Of a DNA stretch of 64,000 bases, positions 39,883 through 52,567 are shown one piece after another; positions within the stretch are counted from its first letter, which is position 1, and every line of letters begins with the position of its first letter. The position numbers were made by a program, and so were the translations under genes. Source of the stretch: Cardinalis cardinalis. Its lineage: Eukaryota; Chordata; Aves; Passeriformes; Cardinalidae. The notes under the pieces were generated by a model that saw only the letters and a program-made list of their open reading frames with translations, did no database searches and was not told the origin of the DNA. Where the stretch lies: positions 11,043,835 to 11,107,834 of the forward strand of contig JACDOX010000004.1 of assembly GCA_014549065.1 (NCBI GenBank), in the 5' to 3' direction.

Positions 39883-41699
39883 ATGTGAGCCCCGTTTTAA
39901 AAAAGGGAAAGTAATTGAAAGACAGATCTTTCTATTATTAAGCAGTAATATAATGCTTAAATATCACTTTTTTAATATAACGCTTTGTATCATTCTTTAC
40001 TTTGCCCTCCCAACAGATTTAAGTCTTTCCCACTAAAAGCTAATAAAAGTGTATTTTTGAGCTTCTTCAAAAATGATGAATATGAAAGAATATCTGGTGA
40101 ATCAGACAGTATTTATCATAAACATACATTGTCCTAAAGTAAAAGAATGTATTGTTGGATAGGTGAAAGGTAAAAAATAAGTAGTTAGTCAGGAGGGTAG
40201 GATGTTTTAACCATCCACTTGGGAAATTATGTAATCTGAACTGCAAGCCAGGAAGCAACATAAAATCAATCTAGCAATCTGACTTCTGGACATTTTTGCT
40301 TGCTGTGTTCTCTGGTGGTCAGAGAAGGACTTAAATGGCAGGGATGCTTTGGGTCAGGAAATGAGAAATTTATCAGATGTGAATTGTACGTTATCAAGCC
40401 CGTATTTTTCATAGGCATGATATTGATCCCTTGACAAACATCNAGGACCAGTTTTCAAGGTACTTGCAGTACAGTAAAACAATCAGTCTCATTGCATTCG
40501 AAGAACAACAAAAAGACTATTTATAGTTAGAAAGTTATAACACTACACTGTAGAAGCTAACTGAATTTAATTTGCTTTTTAAATGATCTCTTTAATTTTA
40601 ATAAAAATTTCATCATTTGAAAAGCAGTACAAAATAGTATTTGTACTGGATTCCTGAACAAACTAATTTCCATAGGTAATGCAGCCTTCCTCTATAAAGC
40701 ACAACACTAATAGAAGATTAATATGAACCTTCTCAATAAGCAGTCAGATGAACTAGATGCTGCTTATAAAACCATTCTTGAAATAATTTGCATTTGTATA
40801 TTTAAAACTAAAACCATACTGCTGCAGTCCAATTTTCAAAGGTTGCCACCTGCTGTTAATAAAATATTTTACAGATGTATTTACAAGTCAAATGTACACA
40901 GAGCTTTATTTGCCATTTGGTGAAGTTATTTATTTACTTGATTAATTTCAGATTAGATTTAGTGTGCTTATAGAAACTCTAACCTGAAGCACCTTTTAAC
41001 AAGCTATGCTTGTGCAGACTATTAAACATGAATTACAGATTTATTTGCCTCTAGACTGACAGTTACTGAAGTCTCAGATTTAAATGTAGAGATAATTTAA
41101 CAAAGTTTTATAAAATTATATACAAATTACATTCTATAAACGAGTAAAATTGGAAAGTACTATACAGAGTTGTTCAAAGTATAAGAAAATTTCATTATTT
41201 GTATGTGTTTTTTCCTAGCCCTGAAATAGCTCCGAAAAGCGATTTTTGTCTCACTGGTTTCTTGTTCTGTGTAAGCCACTAAACAATGTGAGAAAACTAT
41301 ACTGTTGATCCTTTTTTTGTATTAGCACTGCTTTATAAAACAAGATCTTCAGGTGTGTAGAACCACGTAATATTTTTGTTAAGGATATGAAGCTGCACCT
41401 GCTTGTATCACCCAGAGGTCTATTGACTTACAAAAAGTTAAATTATAGCTGCTTTAAATTGTGCAAGAAAAAGGCTAATAAAGCCTTTTTCTGTTATAGT
41501 GACTGATGTTAGTAAGATACTTTGCAGACAGAGTGCTTACTTGATAACTGAAAATCATGCCTGGACATTGTGTACTTTGTGTTCTGCATTATCTGAGTAT
41601 TATACAAAATTTTTTCNTACTTTCTCAGTGCTTCCCTTCAAGTGGCTGGGGCATGAACTGAATTACTTTCAGCAGCATTAAGACAGACAGACTCAGACG

Positions 41700-42016
41700 T
41701 GCTGTCTGTGAGGTGAGGGTGCAAAGTGACACAGAGTCCCCAGGCAGGTGCAAAGGAGAGCTGCTTTATTGCAAATACCTGGCCTTTTTAAGCAATTAGC
41801 CAGTTATCAGCTACATAGATTAAAATCATAACAAATATAATTCAACCAACCTCCATACACCACCATCTGAACACACGATGGTTACATAACTTGTTTTTCT
41901 ACCTCTAAATCAGCTGAGTCACTTTCCCATAGTCCTTTTCTGCTTAGCCAAAGTAGCAGGCCTGAGCCATGATTTTACAAGGCCTTCACTTTGTAAGGTT
42001 TAACCTATATGCAACA
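41700..42016 (-). mobile_element. Endogenous retrovirus LTR-like fragment, minus strand
   Basis: Read on the minus strand, it has an AATAAA signal (41765-41770 on the + strand) followed after a short gap by a ggggactctgtgtcactttg segment. It then ends near a CA at 41700. This is the usual R-U5 arrangement of an avian retroviral LTR. I could not find a clear 5' boundary or a target duplication, so the right-hand limit is a guess. No internal retroviral genes adjoin it. Confidence 0.6.
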
Positions 42017-45000
42017 GCTATCTGAAAACTGTTTTCTCAAAAATCTTGGTTTCTGAACAAATTTTGTACATCTTTCTTTGTGATTTGTTTATATTCACAG
42101 CTATAAATTTTAAAACTGTTGTTTTTTCCTTCCATTGTGTAATAATCTAGGAATGAAAAACAAAGATCTGGAGATATTTTGTGTTCAGCTATTGCTGCTT
42201 TGTTGCATCCCAAATGTCTTAAGTTGAACCTCACTCCTAGTAGGTCAGCACTACTTTGCATTCAAAGTATTTTTCTGTGGAGGATAACTTCAGAAAATTG
42301 GATAAATCAGAGAAAGTAAAAAATGCTTCTATATTTGGTAAACAGCTAGTCACTCAGGAGTCACAGCAGAAAACTTACACAAGATGAATGAACACTATAT
42401 CTGTCCCATAAGAATAATGGAGAGAGCTAGATAACAAAAGAGAATGCATCTGATAAGGAGTTGCATGGCCAGATGATCAGAAACTTGTAGAAGATTGTAT
42501 AAGAGAAATAAGGCAATTTCCACCAAATGTGTCAGTAAAAATGAAGAGATGAGACAACCAAAACCAAAGTGTAGCACTATACAGGGTAGAAGACTTCTGT
42601 AAATTTATTTTTATAAAAAATAGGACTATGTTCTTATGATAGCCAGAAGAATATATCATGTTTCAACAATACAGTATTGGTTTCCAGAAATGCCTAATTT
42701 CCTAATATTTAAATCTATATTGCCTCTATAATTGTTTCCAATATCAATGTTTTACCTGGATTTTACTCAAAAAAGATTCTCAGTATTTTTCTTATAAGCA
42801 TATATTCAGTAGTATAAAGCCTGATATGGGAGCGCTTTAGACCAAAGTATAACTGAAAACAGTGCTGGACTATCTTGTTAGCTAACAGAAAGACAAGAGT
42901 GCGCAACAACCAAAGATTGACTAATCATTTCGCACCAATGATGGAAGTTTTTTTCATAACAGTATTAAATAGATAAGATAGAATATGAGAAGGGAGAAGA
43001 TACAAGTAATTCAAATGATACTCAGCTAAATAATAAAATAAAAACTTTGGGGAGATGTTTGTCTCTGATTACAGCACTATTCTATAAGACATCCAAAAGC
43101 TTTTTTCCTAGTACCTTTGTTTATGATAATTTTGCCTGGGGCATTGAATTAGGATTCAAGAGAGGAGCTGTAGTTCTACCATCATTTGAGCTGCTGTGTG
43201 CTGTAGGCTCACTTGTCTCACCCTTTTGTTACCCTCTCCCATATTTGTTATCTGCCTGTGTACATGGTAGACTCTGTGAGGCCACGTGTCTCTTGCTTTG
43301 TGCGCTGTACTGACCATCCACTGATCCCAGCTGGGTTGATTGCCTCTGGGAGATGCACGTCCTCTCTCCAGTAATGTCAGAAGAAGACTGTGCTTCTAGA
43401 CCACTGACTTTGTTGAATATTTGTGCTTAGGCGGGATGAATTTAGGCCTATCATTACAGGGGTGTAGCGTGGTGCATTTGAGTGCATGCTCTGTGTGGGA
43501 AGATGCTGGTGATTCACATCAAGAGTGAAAGAGGCCTGCCTTTTATTTGCCAATGATAGCAAATTTTACCTCAGTATTTGCTATTTGCTTTTAAATTCTG
43601 GTAGTTTTCTATGATTTTGTACAGCAAACTCATATTTACCTGTGGGTGTATTATGAATTAATAGTGCCATAGTTACAGAAATACTTGAACTGGTTCTGAG
43701 GATCAACAAGGCTTTTTAAGTCAGATATAGTGGGCCTGTAATGCCTCCATGAGCGACATGGGTTGCAGCCTCACAGATGCTTTAATGTGGGCGAATGCCT
43801 GATGAGTAAGCTCTGCCAGATAGGTTTGAGCTTTGGGAAGGAGTTTGTTTTTATCTGCAGCATTCCTTGATCCTTGTACAAGGCATTAAAAGGCCAAGAG
43901 TTAGCCAGAGACCAGGAAAAGGTCTTTTCTTGGGCTAAGCAAAACTTCTTCCAAGTTCCAGCTGCTCCCACACCTCTTTCCTGATGACTCAAGGTCTTGG
44001 GGATGCCTTTTGCTTTTGAACACAACACACAAGTGCACTGCTTATCTCTGGCACTATGTTAAAGTTTCAATATAATCTTGAGTTCTGAAAACTTTAATTC
44101 AAAAGCACACTAGTACCCTTCCAAATAGATGGGAAATCTCTGATACTACCTGAGGCTTGCTAATGTGAAAGAGAAAATATGATGCATATAGATGCATTTA
44201 TATATTTTTTTAAAGCAAAAAACTCACATGTAACATTCAATATGTGGAGAGAAGAGTTTTAGTTCTGAGAATCAGCACCTAAAGTGCTGATTAGTGAATA
44301 CAACACATTTGAAATGGCCGCAGCTGCATAACAAATATAGTTCTCACAGAGCTATAAGCTCTAGCAAATTTATGTAATTTATAATATAACCTCCTTATTA
44401 TGTTAATTTACGCTCCTCAAAACAGAACATTTCTTTTGTTTATAAGGTCATAATAGAATGGTAATTGCTTTTGCTTATGTCACCAGATGGCTTATGTTTA
44501 TCAAAATCTGTTTTTTCCCAGTGTATCACTGTCCTCATGCATTCCCTCTGTGGGCATATCTGAAGCAGGGCTAGTATTCTAGATTATGGATTTACCTGAT
44601 TTTCTTTGGGTTTTACCATTAATGGATCTCTTGCGTTTTATGCAGCACCAACTGTCTTGATTTACGATTCAGGAATGCTGATGGTGAGGCAAATTTAGCA
44701 AGCAATTTTTCTGTCCAACTGTGATTCATATTAGTATTACTGAGCCATCTGCTAGGTATTCTTTGTCCTCTACAAAGATAGGGTGCAGCTTTGTGCAAAA
44801 GTCTACTCAGTTCCCTTGCTCACACTTCCATCAGCAGAGGTACAAAACAGGGAAGATGGACGATTTTATGGGGTAGATAATGGGATGGGCAAAATCTGTA
44901 GTCTGTTCCTGCCTCTGCTAGAGATTTCCCATGCAACCATGAGTGAATCATTGAATTGCTTTCTGCCTTATCACACCATCTGCTAGAATGAATTTCCTTC

Positions 45001-45967
45001 CTCTTTTCTCTTGTTTTGTAACCACTTTGCTGTAATATAGCAGTGTTTATTTTTTTTTTTCTGGAAATACATTTAATAATAAACAATTCCTGATTTTCTC
45101 CACTGAACTTGGAGTGAACTAGATTTCATTAACTAACATGTCAGTGATGTGAGTTGTGAGATGACTACAGCCAGATGTTTTCCGTGCTAATCTAATTTAC
45201 TCAAAAATCATAAACTGGAATATACACTAGCATACGAAGAGTAAGAGGAATCTGCTGTTGTGACCATGTGAAAATAAAACATGAAGCATTTGCTGAAGTT
45301 TATTTTTCCCCATGCAGTTCTGTTAGTACAAAATTGTGACAATATTTTTCCCTTTAAATGGTATTGCAATAACCAGTAAAAGGTTATTTTGCTTTATAGA
45401 CATTCAGTCCCACATTATTGACTGTACTTGCTTAATTACCAGCTTGTACTGAAACACATTTCAAAGGAATAGCCTGGCTTTATAATATCCTTCAGAATAC
45501 ACAGTTCTCATTTAGCACCATCAGCACATTTAATGTTTCAACTGTCTTTTCAGATCTATTTTTTTCACATAAAGATTCAATTTTAGAAAAATCTTTACAA
45601 ATTTTAGTTTAAGATTAGCATTATAACTTACCACAGTTTAAGTCTCATCACCTTCTGATAGTTTCTTAGCGCTATTGATCAAAACAGAGCCACAAGGAAA
45701 GAGTCAAACCTGTTAACATTGTAACTACAACCTAAAAAGTGCTTGCTTGCTGGGGAGAATAAAGCCATGGATTATATGAAATAAATACTGTCACAAAAAC
45801 AGATATGTGAAATTTCAGGCTTCTCATTTTTTTACTTCAAACTTAAAATTAACCCAAGTTATGTTAATGTACACATCTCAGGAAAAAGTAGGATGAAATG
45901 GAACACATATTTTTCTGATATAAAATATGTTAATGTTTCTATTTAAATTCTCATTTGTAAATGACAG

Positions 45968-46069
45968 CGCCTTATGAAATATGTCCTGAAGACTATTTGA
46001 TGTCAATGGTGTGGAAAAGGACCCCAGCTGGGGACATGGCATTCAATCGATGTCCTCTCAATGCCACAG
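45968..46069 (+). CDS. ADGRB3: ADGRB3 exon: first half of the HormR (hormone-receptor) motif
   Basis: The exon is 102 nt, phase 1 to phase 1. The acceptor is taaatgacag and the donor is acag|gtacag. It encodes about 34 residues: APYEICPEDYLMSMVWKRTP, then Ala-Gly-Asp-Met and a stretch ending CPLNAT. Two of the four HormR cysteines are here, with the conserved W of the motif and an N-A-T sequon at the end. HormR motifs in adhesion GPCRs sit between the ligand-binding modules and GAIN. They resemble the hormone-binding fold of class B receptors, although no hormone is known for BAI3. Only 560 nt separate this exon from the next. Confidence 0.95.
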
Positions 46070-46629
46070 GTACAGTACTACTTTGAAATCTTANGATAAT
46101 AAAAAAGGGGAGAAATATTTTGCTTGGTGTCTTATATAAATTATTACTAGACTCATATAAATATGCATATATATGAATATATNTGTGTAAACATCACATA
46201 TTGATGCATGTCCATGAAAATATACACATGTACATATGATGTCTCTTACAGGTTACATATATGCATGGGTCTGTGATGTATGTACTTTTATCTGTATATA
46301 TACATATGTATACACGTACATGTGAGCATTATAGCCACAAAGAAAAAGCTGACAAGAAATCAATTTGACTGGATCTATCAGGCAAAGTGATGAAAATGAG
46401 GAAGAACATAAAAATCTTTTTAATTAAGGAAACACTGCTGAAAAGCAGTTAAGTAAACATTGAAATGTGTTTCAGGATCTTACACTACTCTCTATATACC
46501 GATGAGCATTGCATGAAATTGTTTCTGTGTGTGCCTTTAAAATAGCATGGAATATAGATTAAATAAGGTTTATTCTNTCCAGTTGCTCTCACTTATATAA
46601 ATATTTTCTGTCTCTTTTGTGTCTTGCAG
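46070..46629 (+). other. Short intron between the two HormR exons
   Basis: This 560-nt intron is dominated, between about 46152 and 46326, by alternating purine-pyrimidine AT/TG/CA sequence. It is the shortest intron in the window. Confidence 0.88.
46152..46326. repeat. AT/TG/CA alternating low-complexity tract
   Basis: Dispersed TATA, CATA and TGTA units fill about one third of the short HormR intron. Confidence 0.75.
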
Positions 46630-46736
46630 GCACCACTAGCAGACGCTGCTCTCTCAGTGTTCATGGAGTGGCCTTTTGGGAACATCCAAGCTTTGCTAGA
46701 TGCATATCAAACGAGTACAGACACTTGCAGCATTCA
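46630..46736 (+). CDS. ADGRB3: ADGRB3 exon: second half of the HormR motif
   Basis: The exon is 107 nt, entering in phase 1 and leaving in phase 0. The acceptor is tgtcttgcag. It encodes TTSRRCSLSVHGVAFWEHPS followed by a stretch with Arg-Cys-Ile and ending HLQHS, which completes the HormR cysteines. I place the donor after TCA (ttca|gtaggt), because the next exon opens with ATT AAA GAG in phase 0 and the joined protein then matches BAI3. A second GT lies four bases further on (gtag|gtgc). Its use would insert GTAG and produce Val-Asp-stop at the junction. The last coding triplet being TCA makes this the least standard donor of the eight. Confidence 0.94.
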
Positions 46737-46740
46737 GTAG
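46737..46740 (+). promoter_or_regulatory. ADGRB3: Tandem splice donor (GTAG spacing four) after the second HormR exon
   Basis: The exon end reads ttca|gtag|gtgc. The first GT joins in phase with the GAIN exon. The second would add four bases and give an immediate in-frame stop at the junction. This is a donor pair of the GTNNGT type. Which site is used cannot be told from DNA, but the family protein requires the first. Confidence 0.55.
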
Positions 46741-49700
46741 GTGCAAAGTCAGCTTTAGTACTTGCTCTGTTTATTCATTACTAATCATTGGNGTAAAAAA
46801 GAAACTTACTTATTTGCTCTCAGGTTTCTCTTAAGCAACACCAAGAGGAAAACAGATCTGAGAAAGAATAATTTATGTTAATGGATATTATTTTGATCTT
46901 GTATGATGCTGGTGTTTGCGAAATTAGCCTTGTCTTACTGTAGAAGAGGAAAAATGAATCAGATTCCCTTCTTTCATGTCTGCTGCATGAAATTTTTATA
47001 GGGGTCAGAGGCAAGACATATTTTAGTTTATTAGAAAATGAGATGTGAATAAACGAGATTTACTGGAAGACTAACTTGCTGAGAATTCTTTAATACTGTG
47101 TATTCTTTAATTGCAGAGTAGGAAGCCAGGAATGTTTCTTNTTGCTCTCAAATTTAGAACTTCACATTTGAATGTAACAATAGGAAATGATTATAGGATA
47201 AATCTATCTCAGTGTCTTGGAAAAGGTAAAGTAACTGTAGATGAAGAAATACTATGTGAGTTTTTTTTCAAAAAGCCTAAAAAAAAGTTTCTTTGCAAAG
47301 TGTAGGCATTATACAATTATGCACTGCCTAAACATATTTTTATGGATAGATGTAATACATAATGTATATTGCTTTATAAATGTGTTACCATGTTATATGT
47401 TAGGTATGTTAGTTACCCTCCATGTCACTAGCTGAGGCATTCAGCCAGGTTAATACTACAGTGGGAAATGAGCCTTTGAGGATTCTCATGGACAATGGGT
47501 TTTCCCTGCATGATGTATTCTACTGACGTTCTTATTACTCTGCATCCTTTTCCAAAGGCCACTGCTCCGTTTATCATTCAGCAGAGGCATACTAATACAG
47601 CTCTGTGCTTCATAACTTCCCAACTTCTCAACCAAGTGCNACACTTCTGTAACATGTTTAAAATTCTTTGGTGGCTTGAAAAGCAGTAGCCTGGATGCTG
47701 TTCCTCAAATCTGGATTTCTACTTAGAGGAGATTTTGATTAGTTCCTTTGAGCTGCATTTCTGTTTTGTTAGATCCAATTTATTTGAGGCCTGAGATTCA
47801 GTTTCAGAGTAGGCCAAAGCAAGAATTATTTTTAATATAGGAAAAAATAGATTGTCAAAGAAATTTTCTCCACTACACAGAAGCTTCTATTTTACACAGC
47901 TGCCTGCATGTTTATCTCTCCCTTTAGTGTTCACACTCAAAAAACACATTAAGTTGGCTGTAACATTTTTGCATTTAATAATTTCAGTATTTTATTCTGT
48001 TGCAACAATTTCATTTGTTAGGTCTATGCTAGTTTGCAGCTCGAACTATGGGAAATGCTGTTCATGCTATTCAGTGGTTTAACTTACCTGGCTTTGGTAG
48101 GGACTGGTAATTTTTCAAGAACCACAAGTCTGGCTTGTTGGACAAAAGACATTTCTAACCTAGAACAGGTTTATCTTTTTTTCTATATTTCCTTTTCTGA
48201 AATATTAATTATAAGTAAATTGCACTGTGAAATATTCTTTCTGCCAAAGAACATTTAAAAATTGGTAATGCTTCTTTAAAATTACCGAAGTGCCTAAACA
48301 TATCTTTTTGCTGCACAAAATTTAAGTCTGGCTCATGTGCATACAAATTAAAGTGGACTTCTTTTACACTTGGGAACTGTTCACAAGAAAAATTGGTCTG
48401 TCTTACATCTTTCTGCTTCTCAAAGTGAACAACGCAGCATATTTAAAGGATCAGAGAAAATAGAGGTAAAGACCTATAAGGTCATTGCCCTGCAAATGTA
48501 GGCTTGTCCCCCCACGATACATATGTCAGTTCCATAAATCCCTGAAAATAGGGCTTTATAAGGAAGCTGCTGACAGACGGTGTTGCTATAATAAATATGT
48601 GTGCTTATGAAAGCATGTATGAGTTGTCTCAGTGTGCTTAACTTACCAATGAAGTTAATTTACCAGTGCAGACCAGGAATAGAGAAGGGTATCACTCAGT
48701 TCTCTGAATATTTCCATAAAATCTGAGCTGAATCTCTTTCATTTATTGTCTGAAATATATAAAAGAAAATCAGATGCACAGTCTTCAAAAAAATGATGTT
48801 CCTGAAGCTGANATAAAGCAGTTAATAGCCATAAATACAATATTTAATACATTAAAGCATAGAATACAGACAAGTCCCTGTCCTTAAGCCCTCCAATCAA
48901 GCTGCATATGATCTAGAACCAGAAATCATGTAGTAGAATTCACATGATGCTGTACCTAAGAAAATATTATCTATAGAAAAGTGTTCAGTATGATGGGAGC
49001 CAGAGAAGATTTCCTTGGCCATAGAGCCTGCTAACCTGGCTACATAGGTGCTGAACTGGAAGCTTATAGTTATACTAGTAAAAAAACTTAAGCTTCAAAG
49101 CCATCCTTGTAGTCATCTGCACAGTTTAACTGTGTATGTGTTAGCATGCTCCCTGACCATTTCAGACCACACCAGTGAGCACTCTCCCAAAGAATGCCTA
49201 CCACCCTTTGGAGGATAGCATAGCAGAGAGGCCATTGTCAGCAGGCAATAAAAACATTATTTTCTGGGACAGAGGAGGAATAGAGAGTTTAATGTGAGGA
49301 AACAACAATGCTTTGCTATTTATAGTGTAGAATTTTACCACATAACCACAGGTGATTGACCCCTAAAGACTGTTTCCTTACTGTATGTAACTGCTGTAGA
49401 TTCACTGCCTCATGCACAAAGCTTCTTGTATTTTTACNGTTTTCTCTATTACTCACCTGAAATCGACATGGGACAAATTTCAGCCCTTAATAAGCAATAT
49501 TAGAGAAGCTGAAACCCAGTTAGTGCTGTATGTTCTTCAGCTTGACTCAAGACTTGTAGTGAGACCAACATGGTAGCTCTGTAAATCATGTTAGAACGGC
49601 ACCGTATTTTAATCTTAAAATCCATTTGAAAGTCTATTTGTAAGGATGGGGAGTCATTAAAGCTAAAAATACATCCATAATGCTAAAGATAATATACTTT

Positions 49701-51707
49701 GCTCGTAATCCCCAGTGCCATGAATAACATGACTTTTTCCAGTCACTTACAGAATGTGCCAGGCAGAATTACTGCCTCTACTGCATGCCCTGGCGCTTCA
49801 GATGTAGGTTATGGCACCTCAGAGGAAAAGGGGGTTGAGTTACATTGTCTGGAATCGTGGACCACTTTTTGATACATATATCAATATTATGCCTAATATT
49901 GTTTTGCAGCAGTTTCAGAATAATCCCCAGTCTTAAATTAATATATGTCCTCAATATATTTTTGAGATGAGTCTTTACTACATCTGCATTTTTTGTTGAT
50001 GGAGAACTGAGACCACTTAAGCAGGAAATTTATCTCAAGTCTTCTGAATTATTGCCTAGCCACTCTNCCTTGTTAATGTTCCTACATGTCCATGGGACAA
50101 CTCAGAAAATTCCTGGCATAGTAAAAATATAGCAAACGCAAAGCCTCTACTTGAACATGAGGAAATAGTAGAGGGGTATGGTTTGACTTGTGGAGATCAA
50201 AACTTGGTTTATGTCTTTCAAGGGCACCGTGTCCTACATGACAGGAGTTTGAGGAAAAGCAGTTTAAGAGAATTATGAATGTCAGCTGTGTTACAAATGT
50301 ACAGCCTGTACTTCTGTTAGTTTATTTTACCTTGTGCACTNTGGTACAGGTTCCTTTTAAAGCTAGGGATGATAATTAGATCTCTTTGAATAACAGAACC
50401 AATTAGTCATGAACAATTTATCCTACATTTCGTACAAATCAATCATCAAATGAATTCAACAAATACTGTTTGATCAGCTTTTACAGCTGGTTGACTAATA
50501 AGAAAATTTATTCACTGAACATATTAAGGGAAAAAATGCCCAAATACATGAAATAAACCTTTAGGAAATTATTTGCTTAACTGTAATAATAATATGTAAA
50601 GAAGCCAGTTTGGATTATTCTCCCCAAAGCACTATAAGTGGAAAATTCAGAGTGATAAATAGGTAGACTTTGCCTCCTGGACCTAGAGGATCAAACAATA
50701 ACTTGATGAGCAGAAAAAGAAACATCACAGATCATATACCAAATTTTGTTCTGGTTTTTCTTGCATTGTCCTNGTGTGTTTGCAGTGTCTGCAGCTTTTC
50801 ATTAGGAAAATGTTCTTAGACAAGCACGTTGTCTTGAGTCTGTTACCAGTCATTGTAGCTGAGAAGAATGTTTTGCCCAATTATGTGCATTTTTTAAATG
50901 TATTCTTGAGAAAGAGGGGATTATAACAAGAAATCCAACTGTATTTTTATTGTGGATGGAAATGAAGTAAAGTCATAAGGTTTAATAAACTCTAGTGACA
51001 GAGGATATCCTTTCTTCACTTCCTTCTGGAAAGTTCTTAATCACATACTGATCACCAGTGTTTTGTTATTAGTGAGGAAATTCCTTCCTTTCTTAAATTC
51101 CATATTAAATTATCAGAATTTGGAGAATTTTTCCTTTCTGTAGGATAGACATAATTTGGGTTTTCAAACCATTTTTCCAAATCAATTGCTTCTATAGCAG
51201 AATGTTATGGACTGTTATGGTCTGTTATAGCAGAAGTTATGGACCTTGCTGAAGCCTGTTTTCCCTTTCTACCCTTGGCCTATAGTTTCATTTTCTGAGA
51301 ACAGAACTACTTCAGTCTAGCATATTNTAATCTCTTTAAAGTGTATCTGTTGCTAGCTTAATGGACTGTTATATGTAGAAAGGCAAATTAGATGATGATC
51401 TAATGACCCAAACTTAGTCTGTATAATATTACGAAGTATGTTCCTCATTGCTCATTATCTTCTTTTGATCTGGAAGCAGAAAATTATGTGCCTAATTATT
51501 TCACATAGAATTGTGTACTTTAGCCAATACTTGGCTTGTCTGGACTAATGTCTTCTGAGGTGTGGTTTGGGGGTCTTTTTGCTTTATTTGGATAAACAGG
51601 GTAAAATCCTTCCTGAGACTTAGAAATTTATTTGTGCTGTGTTTATGAGTGACTGTAGGACCAAAAATAGAATTGGTGGTTATGACCCCACAGGCCTACT
51701 TCAGATG

Positions 51708-51712
51708 GTATC
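51708..51712. repeat. Left copy of the LTR target-site duplication (gtatc)
   Basis: The five bases gtatc directly precede the LTR terminal TG. An identical copy directly follows the terminal CA at 52563-52567. Confidence 0.88.
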
Positions 51713-52562
51713 TGTCNCGGTCCGTCCCAGTGAACGGGTGACGCGGTGATTTTTTGGTGCAAAATAACCGACAAAGGCACAGGGGATTTACAGTAACAAA
51801 TCAACAAAGGCAGTTTTATTGAAATAACCACAGCAAAAATGCAATAGAGGGATAAAGGGAGAGAAAAAGATAGAGAAAGAGAGAGAAGACAGAGAGAGGG
51901 GGATATAGCTACCAANGCAGAGACGNAGTCCTTTGGTCCAGGATTCACAGTNGAGGATCCGCCTGCTATGCTGGGGAGATCTCAAAGTCTCTAGCTAACT
52001 CAGAGGTTTTTATTATTGAAAATTGTGAGGGCNGGGAAACAGATACAACAGGGAATAGATGTAATAGATAGTCCCTGTTCTCAGCAGTAAATGAGCTTGA
52101 TAGATGTAGCAGGTAGTCTATGTTCTCAGCAGTAAATGAGAGCCATTGTTTTNGTAGTCCATTGGTCACAACCTGCAGGCAAACATCTTGCTTTGGCCAG
52201 CTTGCCTCCCCCANACAGCTCCCCCAGTTGGGGGTTTCCAATCATGTCTCAGTCCTTGATGGAGAGGCTCCNTACATCTCAGTCTGTCTGTCACGGTGGC
52301 TGCAAACCAGGTGAGGGTCTTCTGTGGGAGACCACCCGAAACTCAGGAGAAGTCCAGCCAGGCCGAGAGGTGGGACAGCTTCCAAGGCTATTGACTCAGT
52401 GTAGCATACAGCAAACACACCTGTGACAACAATATCAGGGCCTCTGGCGTGTGACTTTCTCCTTCAGAGCCAGAGATTCCAGGCAGGGGGGGTTCTTCTC
52501 TTCAGTGGTCTCCCAATGGCAATCGTGAGGCAGATGAGGGAAAATTCGGACAGACTCTCACA
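51713..52562 (-). mobile_element. Solo LTR of an avian endogenous retrovirus, minus strand
   Basis: This 850-bp element starts with tgtc and ends with caca, so it has the TG...CA ends of an LTR, and it is flanked by identical gtatc copies. The polyadenylation signal is on the minus strand (TTTATT at 51815-51820 on the + strand), about 100 nt from the U5 end, which sets the orientation. It holds a purine-rich tract at 51847-51904 and a 45-bp tandem duplication near 52055-52140. There is no gag, pol or env sequence, so it fits a solo LTR left by recombination between the two LTRs of a provirus. Several Ns lie inside. The family is not identified; a 5-bp duplication fits several ERV classes. Confidence 0.9.
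52055..52140. repeat. Imperfect 45-bp tandem duplication inside the LTR
   Basis: Two copies share atagatgta at the start and gttctcagcagtaaatgag at the end, with a few substitutions between. Such repeats are common in the U3 regions of retroviral LTRs. Confidence 0.85.
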
Positions 52563-52567
52563 GTATC
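52563..52567. repeat. Right copy of the LTR target-site duplication (gtatc)
   Basis: Identical to the five bases before the LTR. Confidence 0.88.

Larger units (their letters stand above)
39373..45967 (+). other. Intron between the TSR4 and first HormR exons
   Basis: This 6,595-nt intron contains a short (GAAT)n tract at 39866-39882 and an LTR-like fragment starting near 41700. The remainder is AT-rich, with no coding exon or RNA gene that I can identify. Confidence 0.85.

Noticed and set aside
51643..52426. Open frames over the LTR
   Set aside because: They fall in LTR sequence, contain several Ns and show no gag, pol or env similarity.
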